Assembly (NCBI GenBank): GCA_013398295.1
Contig: VZSF01001145.1
Coordinates: 1,008,843-1,072,842, forward strand
Reading direction: 5' to 3'
DNA length: 64,000 nt
DNA from: Chionis minor
Taxonomy: Eukaryota; Chordata; Aves; Charadriiformes; Chionididae
Positions 37,988 through 48,316 of this stretch are shown piece by piece. The translations under genes were made by a program, and so were the position numbers. Position 1 is the stretch's first letter, and each line of letters begins with the position of its first letter. The notes beneath the pieces are model-generated. The model did no database searches. It had not been told where the DNA came from and saw nothing but the letters and a program-made list of their open reading frames with translations.

Positions 37988-38384
37988 CTTAAAAAGAGAA
38001 AGTAAGAGTTACTTGAAATTCCACCTTTAAAACTATGCTTTTATACTTTCATGTAACTTAACCATTCAATATCAAAAGAAGCACTTCAAAATGCACAAGC
38101 TTTAAGTTATGAGTGATGTTTAAATATTTCATTATTCAAATTAAAAAACCCAACCAAAAAGCAGCATTGCAGAGATACCACCAATTCTTGCACGCCTTTT
38201 AACATTCAGACAAGGAGTTAAGAAGGATGCGACCTAATCAATCGGAGACAGTCACTGCCTGGCTAACTTCCCATGTCATGGCAGTGTCGCTGTGCAGAGG
38301 GAACTTGCCACAGGGGATTTCAGCATAAGGTAGAAACTTTGGCATGGGATGACAGCACCAAGAGTGCTACTACTCATTTCAGTC

Positions 38385-39190
38385 AGAAAGAACCCCAGGA
38401 AGTCTCCATGCCAACCTCCTACTCAAAGCAGGACCAAGTTCAGAGTTCAAACAGGTTGTTCAGGGCCTCATCCATTGAGTTTTCATGCCGTCTGAGGGCA
38501 GAGACTTCACAGCCCCTCTGGGCATTTGTTTCAGCACTTAATCACTCCTGTAGTGAAGACTTTTCCTGATGTCCAACTCAAAAATCCCCTCTGGCCACCT
38601 GTGGCTATAGCCCCTTTCCTGTAGGGGCACACCTGTAGAGTACCTGGCTCTGTCTTCACTACAGCCCCGCTGGAGGCAGTGAAAAGCTTTAGACCCTCAC
38701 CCCTTCTCCAGCCTAAAATGAGACCAGTTCCCTCAGCCTCTCCTCCTGTGTCATAGGCCCCAGTCCTCCACCATCTTTGTGTCCCTCTGCCACACTCTCC
38801 CCAATCTGTTGATATTTTCTTGAACTGGCTGCCTGTCCTGGTTTGAGGGACACCGTTTTGCAGATGTGGCCTCGTTTATGCTGACCGTAGCGGAGTAAAC
38901 GAGCAATGATTTGCCTCAACATGATGATTACAGCTTGCTAATGGAGGCCAGTTTGCCCTCATCACTGCCAATGCGCACTGCCCGCTCACATTTATTGTCT
39001 ATGGGAAGCCCAAGTCCTTTCCTGCAGAGCTGCCCCCCCCATCCAGCCCCAGGCTGCATATCCCTACCTGCAGGGATGGTCATCCCACATGCACAACCCT
39101 GCACTGCTCAACATCATGAGGTTCCTGCTGGCCCATTCCTCCTGCTTGCTCAGGTCCCTCTACACAGCAGCTCTGCCCTTCAGCTTCCCT
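38385..39190 (-). mobile_element. CR1 LINE fragment, antisense to the + strand
   Basis: Read on - it follows the avian CR1 3' region. On + the order is the motif aggttgttcagggcctcatcc near the 3' end, then the caccccttctccagcc and ctgatattttcttgaactgg-type blocks, and then catgaggttcctgctggccc. The sequence is diverged and 5'-truncated, as most CR1 copies are. It lies in CHMP3 intron 1. Boundaries are approximate. Confidence 0.75.
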
Positions 39191-40070
39191 TTCCCTGCAT
39201 TTGGTGGGGTTCAAACGCAGCCACCCCTCTACAGCTTCCCTCCTGGAACTTGCCAAGATTTCTCTGTTCCAGCACTCCTGGCTCCCCCAGCGCAGAGTGC
39301 TGAAGGAGAAGGGCACCACCACTTGTCCCAACCATCTCTCTGGGAAAGCAGAGATATGAGACAGGCAGCAGCTGCCACATATCCAGCCAAGAACTGGAAG
39401 CATTTGTGGTAAGCAGAGAGGAGCTGCACAACATCAGAATCAAGAATCAGGAGATAATACCAGCATACGAACAGAGTGCCAAATGCTTGCGGAGCTCTGA
39501 TGCGACTTTTATTATTAGCAGCACAGATTTTGCACAGTATCCGAAAAAAACCCCAAACCTGTAAGTATTAAGATGAACTCTAGTTCACGATTCCACTTGC
39601 ACACTGTATATGCCAGTGCCCAGGTCACTCAAGAAGCCTAGTTGGCTGTATGAATAGTTTCATACGAAAGTCACCCTGATTTTTACGTTTTTTTTAAAAT
39701 TCAAATAAAAACCCCCTTCATCTACCTGAATAAGCTTTATAATAGAACTGTAAAAAGAGCACTCTTCAGTGCACAAACCCAGCAGAGCAAGACAGATTCT
39801 TAGACTTTTACCAATCTTTTGGTAAACTACTACTTTTACCAAAGTTACAACCTTTTACCCAAAGAAATGCTCTCAGTCGTGATGAACAGTACCGTGTTTT
39901 GACTATAGACAACAACCACCATTCGAGTTACCCAAACACAAAATCTTCCACAAGAAAACCCGAACCCGAAAGGCCTGCAGAGCTCTGTGCATGCACGTTA
40001 TGGGTGTGCAGAAGTTTTGAAGGGGTTTCAGAAACCCCCTGTACCTTGAGTTGAATCATTTTTAATTACA

Positions 40071-40092
40071 GGGGGAGGTGGGAGGGGGTGGG
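40071..40092 (+). repeat. G-quadruplex motif in CHMP3 intron 1
   Basis: GGGGG-AGGT-GGG-A-GGGGG-T-GGG on +, followed by GGT repeats. The CHMP3 transcript carries the C-rich complement. Confidence 0.75.
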
Positions 40093-40548
40093 TGGTGGTG
40101 GTAGAAAGAAGTCCTTGCAGGACTGACTGCAGCCTCCCCTCTTGCTCTTCAGAACAGAGCAGAAAACGTCATGTAGGTTCATTCCTCACCCTGCTAAGAA
40201 GGTCCCTCTTTTGAATATGCCTACACTAGAGGGAGAGAAGAGGGGGAAGAGGCTGAGGTAAAACATGATTTAACTCTGGCCGGCCAACTGGCATGTCTCA
40301 AATGTAACATCTCCTAGATACTTGCTCTACGACTTGTATTCTAGCACAAACTAACATGTATTAAGCCTTCATGTACGAGCACAATCAGCAACTGTCAAAT
40401 GAACTACAGCAGGATTCACAGATTCCTGCCTCTGCGATGCACAATCCAGCACAAAGACACCATTAAAACATGACTGGACTTATGTTGTCATCAATCTCTG
40501 CTATCTCTGACAGCAGAAAACTCTGACAGCTCATCCCTAACACTGCCC

Positions 40549-41061
40549 AGTAGTACTGCGCTCAGCTCTGAACACCCCCAGCTCTGCAGATCCCCAACAT
40601 AAGGAGCAAGTCCAGAGGAGGGCCATGAAGATGATCAAAGGGCTGGAGTACCTCTGCTGTGAGGACAGGCTGAGAGCGCTGGGGCTGTTGATCCTGGGGA
40701 AGGCTCCAGGGAGTCCTTACAGCTTTCCAGTACCTAAAGAGGGCCTACAGGAAAGATGGGGAGGGACTCTTGATCAGGGAGTGTAGTGATAGGACGAGGG
40801 GTAACAGTTTTAAACTGAAAGAGGGTAGATTTAGATTAGATTTTATGAAGAAATGGTTCACTATGAGGGTGGTGAGGTACTGGAACAGGTTGCCCGGGGA
40901 AGTTGTGGAGGCAACTTGTGGAAGTGTTCAAGGCCAGGTTGGATGAGGCTTTGAGCAACCTGGTCTAGTGAGAGGTGTCCTTGCCCACGGCAGGGGGGTT
41001 GGAAGTAGATGATCTTTAAGGTCCCATCCAACCTAGACCATTCTATGACGATTCTATGATG
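40549..41061 (+). mobile_element. CR1 LINE 3' end, sense on + strand
   Basis: A 5'-truncated CR1 with the standard blocks: ggagggccatgaagatgatc, then gtgataggacgaggggtaac, then aaggtcccatccaacctaga. It ends in two ATTCTATG-type octamers at 41040-41060, the CR1 3' hallmark, with no poly(A). It is less diverged than the antisense copy 1.4 kb away and lies antisense to CHMP3 transcription in intron 1. Confidence 0.92.
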
Positions 41062-42849
41062 AACAAGCTGCTTCACACGACTGTCCTCATAAAGGCAGAG
41101 CCGGATGCTTCTGCATTCCCTGGTCTTCCCAGCACTCATCACCAGTTTTGCATGTAAGAGGAGGATGAAGTCTCATTGACTCTCATCTAGACAACTGCAT
41201 GCTTCCAGTGACATCAGACGTGGCAATTTGTTGAGCAGTAAAGAAGTTGTATTGCCGATCTCACAGAGGACACCAGGGATGTAGCTATCAACCATGGCAT
41301 AATGCAGCACACAGGCAGCAATGCTGGGAACTGAGGCACTTTGGCTAACTAAGTAAGGCTAATTACCCCAAGCACAACCTGACGAAGGTATTCTGCTTCT
41401 AGTTCTGACATAAACAAAAACATGCACGGGATCACACTGGAGAGTCAGCCAGCAAAACACTCAGCTGAAATACACCATTCAGTCCACACTGAAGGAAAAC
41501 AACATTTTTAGCTCATACAATCCAGATGTGGCATTTAACATATAGTAGACCCCCAGCTTTAGACAGGCTGAACTGCATCACTAGCTCCTCACAAGGACTG
41601 AAGATCTTTGCTATTCAGCCAGTAAGTTCTTCCCCATCAACAGCAAACATACAAACAAACTCAGAGTTGACTCACTGCCATCGCAAATATCTCAACCTCT
41701 TCCCATCATCAGCCACCTCCTGCAGTGCTCAGTGCTTTCTCTAGCCCTGGTCAGGGACAGTACCTTGTGTACAGCTGCTGGCAGACATGAGGTAGGTGGT
41801 GTTTTCTCCCCATGAATCTAGTAAGCAGAAATAACTACAACTTCCTTCTAAAGCTGCACAGTTAGATATGGAAGGAAATCAGTTTCCTACAATTAATGGC
41901 CTTCTCAATATCTCTGTTATGGCCTGTGAAGTCATCATGCCACCCTGCAACCCAAGAGCATGCTCATGATGGCAAGATGACCCAAGTCACTTCTCCTTAT
42001 GGGTCAGACAAGCCTGTTTTCTAGCACCTTTGCAGGCTTTCTGCAAGCAGCTTGAAGATGACCCACAGATATGCTGTGTTACTGGAAAACATGACAGACT
42101 TGTCAGTTATGGAAGGGGAAAGAGCGGTCATTTGACATGAAACAACTTATTAGTGCAATATTACCGCATCATGTGGGTTAAACAGTTGTCTGCTGTTTTA
42201 TTCCACTACTTAGAGCAGCAGTCTCCAAACCCCAGTTCTCTCTGTGGTATCTTCCAACACTGCTCACAAACTCAGACAACTATAACCAGCCCGCATGGTC
42301 CTCCAACACAGGTAGAGGAAGAAGGGAAAGTACATGATCAAAGGTATATTCCTCATCTCACGCTACCACCCAACACGCAATGACCATAACTCGCTGCCCT
42401 GGGATTCCGCTGCTGCAAAACAGCAGAGTATCTGTGACACTGCAGCTCTTCTAAGCCTTCAACTTCAGTCTCTGTCACCTTCTCCATGTTGGTTTTTTAG
42501 TACCTCTAATGTATTTGGTCTTTCCTCCCATCAAAGAGCAGATTTTTTTATTAACACTTCAATAGTGATTTATGAAAGGCAACAGTGAAATTGGTATCTT
42601 ATGTTGTTTCACTGTGATGTTAGAAATCTGTGGGTAGAAGCAAGGCTTACACAGTTTGCCTGCAGCCTCAAAAAAACCCCGAGTCCCAATATTTCAGCTA
42701 CTCATATTTTTAAGAGTGTCTGCAACAGGAGCTAGAACTGTCTAGGGAAACCAGAGAGCTAGAAGCTATAGAAGACAGATAATAGCAAGCTAAAAACCCA
42801 GAAGCCGCTGACTAAGCCTCCCCAAACCACACCACCCAGGATGCATCGC

Positions 42850-43560
42850 TCCTTTGGCTACTGCTTCTGCGGTGCCCTGAGACGCTGCCCCCACACCCCA
42901 AGTCTCCGCACACCCCCGGGGCGAGGAGCGCAATGACAGCAGACCGAGCGCGTCACGAAGCTGCTGTGTTTCAGAAGAAATGAAGTAACAGAGTGCGGGT
43001 GCCCCCGGCCTGTCTGGGGACGGAGCACAAGGGCTCCTCGCCTGCCGCGGAGGCCCGGCCCCCGCCGCGACACTCCGGGAGACAGAGAGCTCACCGGGGC
43101 ACCCCGCCCGCTCCAAACCCTCCTCCCCCCGGCCGCGGGGCTGCGGGCTAGCCGCCCCGCCTCGGTCCCGGGCCGGCTGCTGTCAGGCGAGGGCCCCGGC
43201 GCCCCGCCCAAGCCAAGCCAGGCCGGGCCGGGCCGGGCCCCTCGGCAGCCGCAGCCCCCGCGCCGCGCCATGGCAACGCCATGCACCTAGGCCTAGGCCG
43301 ANCCCTCGCGGCGGGCCGGGCGCAGCCGCGCTTCACGCGGCCCCGCCCCGCGCCTCAGGCCGGCGGCTGCGGTGAGAGACCCTCAGAGGAGGAGCAGCGC
43401 GGGGGAGAGGGGCTGCCTCACCTTCCGCCGTCGGGGCTCTGTCGGAGCTCCCCCGCTGGCGAGGCCTGGCTCATCTCCGTCCTCTCCGCAGCCCAGGGCG
43501 CGTAACCTGGCCAAAATGAAGGGGACAGCTTGGAGCCACCCTGCTGGGTGAGCTCCAGAA
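42850..43560 (-). promoter_or_regulatory. CpG island, likely CHMP3 promoter/first exon region
   Basis: Very high G+C and frequent CG over about 700 bases, with GGGCCGGGCC repeats and GC-box-like sequence, at the 5' side of CHMP3. It contains the single ambiguous base N at 43302. Two - strand donor-like sites are visible: CCCCG|gtgagc at 43096/43095 and GGAAG|gtgagg at 43422/43421. No TATA box is obvious. Confidence 0.7.
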
Positions 43561-43631
43561 AGTTTCTCCATCTTTTTGCACCCCAGTGTGCAAGCTGAGA
43601 CACAGAGGACTAGAAATAATCGCCGATGCAC
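43422..43631 (-). CDS. Candidate alternative CHMP3 first exon (70 codons, unproven)
   Basis: An open frame from ATG at 43631 runs 70 codons to GGAAG|gtgagg, and its phase joins CHMP3 exon 2 (VNEW...) in frame. The encoded peptide (MHRRLFLVLCVSACTLGCKK start) has no resemblance to the usual MGLFGKTQ N-terminus. It may simply be a non-coding 5' exon with a chance ORF. Confidence 0.2.
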
Positions 43632-46168
43632 AGAAAAGAGTGCAAAAGCTTAGGAAGAAAAAGGTGCTGTTAGCTTAATCGAATACCTTGCAATTATACT
43701 TACCCTCATTATTTAATTCCCAGAGAAAGACATTTTAATAACAGTTACGAAAATGCACAGTTCACCTTTGTCTTTTTTTCCTCCCAAGACCTAGTGCAGA
43801 ATAAAACCAGATCTAAATACGCTTTGGAAATACACTCTCATTTCGGACCGGTTACCGGCAGCGGGAAAGCCAGCATAACAAAACAGTAATTGCTGAGACT
43901 GGCAAAGAGCTTCAGAGATGATCTAAATCCACCCTCGCTTAGTGGCAGAACAAAGGACAAATTGCCTTAATTAAACCTGCTGGCATAAGTAACCTCAGAT
44001 CAATCACCTGACATTTTCTGTTTACAGTTAGCCGCCAGCCTTCAGGCATGCTGAGATTAAAACGCCGTACAGCGTCTCCATTACCTCAAGACACTTTACA
44101 AATACTAACACAACCCAGCCCAGCGAGGCAAAACAAGCGAGAGCAAAACTGCTGACCTTGTTACAGGCACAGTCTTTGCTCTGTTCTCCGGATTTTAAAC
44201 TGTCAACACATTGGGTGAGGGCTGTCTGAGAGTCTGCACTCTCTAGAAAACAATCCTACTCGGATGCTTCTGCTGCTACTGACACGAGCATTTCATAGAA
44301 TAAATACATCCAACTGCTTTTCCCCTCCTGCTGGGACTACCAATACACTATACCAGCTGCTGTAGATTTTGAAACAGATGCATCGCCAGGAACTGGATCA
44401 CAACAATTTATATAACCCAGGCTAATGGACACGAGGGGACCGACCCTTCGCTCACAGCTACCTACTGGTCATAATTATCTGCTCGTATGGATGTGCCCTC
44501 TGTGGCTCTCCTGCTAATTAAACAGCAGTTTGTGTCATTCATCAAAAGAATTGGACTAGTAGAGCAACTGAGGTCATTAAAAGAAAGTCTTCAGCTGAGA
44601 CAGGCGTGCACAATGGTTTGCAAATAAGGCTGCGCACCTGCACAGGAGCCGCTTGGGCCCCGGCTGTGCCCGAGGCAGTCAGCTTTCAGCAGCAGAGCTG
44701 CGCTCCAGCAGCTCACGGTGCCCCGCAGACGTGGTGATGTGGTGTTGCTTGAACTTAACTACTCACCCTGTTTGGCAAAAGGCCGAGATACCAGCGAAAG
44801 GCTGCGCTAGACTCTCACGCAGGGGTTCGCTTGTGTACTTCAGTTGTTAACTACAGCCTTATTTATATTCACAGCAGTTCGCCTCCCTTCCCCCTTTTGA
44901 GATGGCAAGGCCTCCGTTCAGTGCAGATTTCAAGACAGTCCTGAAATAATGTGGATTTCAACCCCAGCTGCTTATGCTAACTAAGCACATAGGCCAAGTG
45001 TCACACTGCTGCACAAACTGGAAGCAGAAACGCTCTTTGCCCTCATTATGCCTCTCCACTGCTCTGCCATCACTGTAATGACAGATAAAGGGCACGTACT
45101 TACAGTCCTCAACTGGAATAAAAATTACCTTGTGGACCACAGAGGAGTTGGTGATTTTATGCCCCTTCTACCTCCCTGCTTCAGTACTGCAACAGGAAAA
45201 AGGCAACAAGAGAGGAAAAAGTACTTAACAATTAAAACCAGCTCTTCTGGTAATTAGGAGAGCACCCCCTTGAGAGGAGGCCTGGTGGCTGGAGGGATGA
45301 AACATTTGTTATTAAAAAAAAAAGATAGTGCCCAGGTACCCTGGAAAGGTAAAACGCTGCCAGACAGCTTTGCTCTGTGAGCGCCAGCCTCCTGGCTCTC
45401 TGTAAAGAGATAGAGAGATGGATCATAACTAACACGTAATCATGGGACCCATGTTTACATTTCTTATCATCTTCATTTAATTATCCTCCTTTTATACCAC
45501 ATGGACAAGAACTAGGAGAGAAATGGAACATTGAGACTGTTGTTTCTAGCATGGCACATAAAACAATTGAAAACACTTAAAGTTTGGCCTTTTCTTCTAC
45601 TTACATCCTCTCACACTTTTTTCCTTTTTCCCTTTTTTTTTTTTTATTCTTTCCAACCAACATTTCCTGTCTGGATTTTCAGCCAGATCACTTCTGAAAG
45701 GTACAACCAAAACAAGAATTTCATAGTGAAATATAAACAAAACAAGAGACTGAACTTTTTATGGCATCAAACAACTATCACTTTTCTCAAAAAAAAAAAA
45801 ATAATCAGAAATCACTTCAAAAGACCAGCAGTTGGAATCTGGCAATTTTTACCTTTACAATACTTTTTTACCTTTACAGTCACTTTTGTCACTGTATGAC
45901 AATATTGGGTTACTCTGAGGCTGCAGAGGGGCTACCCTAAACGTCTTCCTAGATGTCTGAGGATGAGGGTGCTGGAGAGAGGGCTGGTAGAAGAGGGGCT
46001 CTGTCTGACAAAGCACCTTGTAATCAATTGGAAAAACACTGGTCAAGCGAAGAAGCACCTCAACGCAGAGGACTTGTGAAGGAAGAAGTTCCCAGTGAAA
46101 CACCATCGCCTTCCACTTGGCCAGTGGCTCACACAGGAGCAACGAATTCCTGCATCACTAGGAGATGA
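43632..46168. other. Intergenic region between CHMP3 island and RNF103 3' end
   Basis: I see no conserved ORF, RNA gene or recognised repeat. There are short A and T tracts near 45310-45325, 45627-45648 and 45789-45802. Confidence 0.5.
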
Positions 46169-46737
46169 TTTATTAGTCACAAAAGTTGTGTTATATTTTT
46201 ATTTTCCTCACAGATAAATCAGACCAGCAAGACATCCGTAACCATACACACAAAATATTTATCAAAACAATTAACATTACAAATCTCCTTTTAAAATAAT
46301 TTATTTCACCAATTTCTTTTTAAATGGTACTGTCTTACAACATACATTATTCAACGAAGATGTGCTGAACAGACTCTAAAATAAGAAACACTTAAATTAA
46401 GCAATTGTCTCCGATTAGAATTTCAATTTCACCCACAGCCTAACTTGTAAACGTTTGCCGGAATACGCTTCTATTGTAGGCTTGATTTTTGTGCTTACAA
46501 AAACAGCATCGAGTTTCCAGATGTTGAAAAGAAGAAGTTATTGTACGATAAGTATGCGTTCAGTTCAACATACAAGGCAACCAAATGATTCTGTCGTTAA
46601 CGTTAGCATCGTGTATATTTTAGTTCACTGCACTAACATTTAAACTAAAACTTCAAACCACATAATCTTTTAAGTGACTAACATTTAAAAGGCAAGCAGT
46701 AATATCCTGAAAGCTTACAAAGGACACCAGCACACGG
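46169..46737 (-). other. RNF103 3' UTR with candidate poly(A) signals
   Basis: AT-rich sequence after the stop. AATAAA on the - strand occurs at 46300-46305 and again at 46169-46174, so the UTR is likely about 0.45-0.6 kb. Which signal is used cannot be told from sequence. Confidence 0.5.
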
Positions 46738-48316
46738 CTAAGATGGGGTATCACTCGACAAAGGCTGCGGATGTGTGTATGGCTGCTTTTTTTTGTACGA
46801 AGCCCACCTGCAGACGGGGCAGCAGTGTCGCCCGCCGGCCAGCCACATCATGATGCAATTCTGGTGGAACACGTGGCCACAGGGCAAGCCCATGAGCAGA
46901 CAACCATTTGCAAAATTTTCTAGACACACGACACATTCTGTACAGTGCAACATCTCGGAGGGCCAGGCTGACCAATCCGGCTCCATGTCACCTGCGGTGC
47001 TGTACGAGCCGTAGGATCGCGCTTTCCGTTCGTATGGCTCGTGATGACAATATTTACTGGCACATGAGCAGGTCTCAGCGCTGCACTGAGGCTCTCCTTC
47101 ACTGCGGCTATGGAACGCGCTTAGGTCATCGTCCTCTGAGACTTCTTTTTCACTACTGAAGACCTCTTTGTTTTCGCTGTCAGAGTCACTTTCACTGTCT
47201 TGAAGGGTTTCCAGCATTTCCTCATCAGAATGGACGCCGAGGCATTTAAACCTCCACATCGGTAAGTTTTTTATGTAATCGGTTGGTATCAGAGGGTGAA
47301 GCCAGAGATCGGGGAAGGCCAACCGCTCTAAGAACAAATCCGGGTCTTCATCCCAATCTGAGTCAAAAGGAAAGTGTTGGAAAGAAGCAATAGGGTGAAA
47401 CAAGTAGCTGGTGTACCAGTCCCACAGGCTTGACAGCCACTCCAGATTATTAGCGTTTACTTCATCAGTGTTGTTATTGCGTCTTCTTTTCTTCTCAAAG
47501 TAATCAATTAATAAACCGTGACCAAGGTACGTGCTAAGGAAGAGGGCTGGATGCGAAGAGTAGAACATCCAGTCGGCTCTTACCCAAGAAGCCAAAGTAG
47601 TTGTGTTAGAGTACCTGAAGAGTTTTAAACTGTACTCATAAAAGCTGTCTAGGTAAGGTAGTTGCAAAAAACCTAACACGGGTAGCCAGGAAATAATTAA
47701 TAATGAATTATACGTCCCTAAAGTGCTTATAAGAACCACAAAACGCTTTATAGTAGCGCCTTGTGTAATAAACAGGTCCATCCAAGCCATCAGATTAACC
47801 AAAACTAAGCTTAAAACAAATAAATCATTAACTTCTGGTTGTAATGAGCGCAAAAATGAATCCATGGCACGTAGTGATATAAATTCACCGGTGTTATTTC
47901 CATACCTGTAAATTCCCTCAGGAGTCCTAAGTATGTATGACGGTGTCTTGTAGATACCAATTTCTGCCATGTAACTTTTATTGTCCCAGTTTTCCACGTT
48001 CACAAAAATAAACTCTACTCTTCCAGTAAACTTTACACTTAGTGCAGAGAAGAACGCTGGAGGCTGGTCGAGGTTGGCAAACAGGTATATTTTCACACGG
48101 TACTGGTCGCTTTTGTTCCATTCTTCTTTTAAGTGTTCAGAGTTGCAGATGGTTTTGATCCGAGAAGCAGCGTGGGCTGTGATCCATTTGAAAATGTGCT
48201 CCACTTCGATTTTGCGCCCGCTGTATTCCTTAAGCATTACTTTTCCTTTGGAGGTACTGGTTTGCGGAACAGACATAATGAGGGTGGATTTCAGCCAACC
48301 CCTCCTCCTGCAGTAC
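46738..48316 (-). CDS. RNF103: RNF103 coding exon 4 (residues 161-686), membrane spans and RING-H2
   Basis: Acceptor ctttgtag|GTACTGC. A single 1,579-bp exon to the stop at 46740-46738. It carries the three later hydrophobic spans, the acidic linker (DSESDSDSENKEVFSSEKEV) and the RING-H2 finger encoded at 46810-46935. An open frame extends upstream to an ATG at 48354, but that part is intron. Confidence 0.97.

Larger units (their letters stand above)
37988..42850 (-). other. CHMP3 intron 1 (most of it)
   Basis: Holds two CR1 fragments in opposite orientation, a 17-nt near-palindrome at 40022-40038 and a G-quadruplex motif at 40071-40092. No ORF with family resemblance was seen. Confidence 0.6.

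Noticed and set aside
42858..43286. 142-codon ORF on - in the CHMP3 CpG island
   Set aside because: Gly/Ala/Pro/Arg-rich CpG-island translation. It contains no CHMP3 N-terminal sequence.
45531..45899. 122-codon ORF on +
   Set aside because: Phe/Thr/Lys-rich translation of T- and A-tracts, low complexity, no family.
46751..47159. Overlapping ORFs on both strands inside RNF103 exon 4
   Set aside because: Shadow frames of the conserved RING-coding exon.
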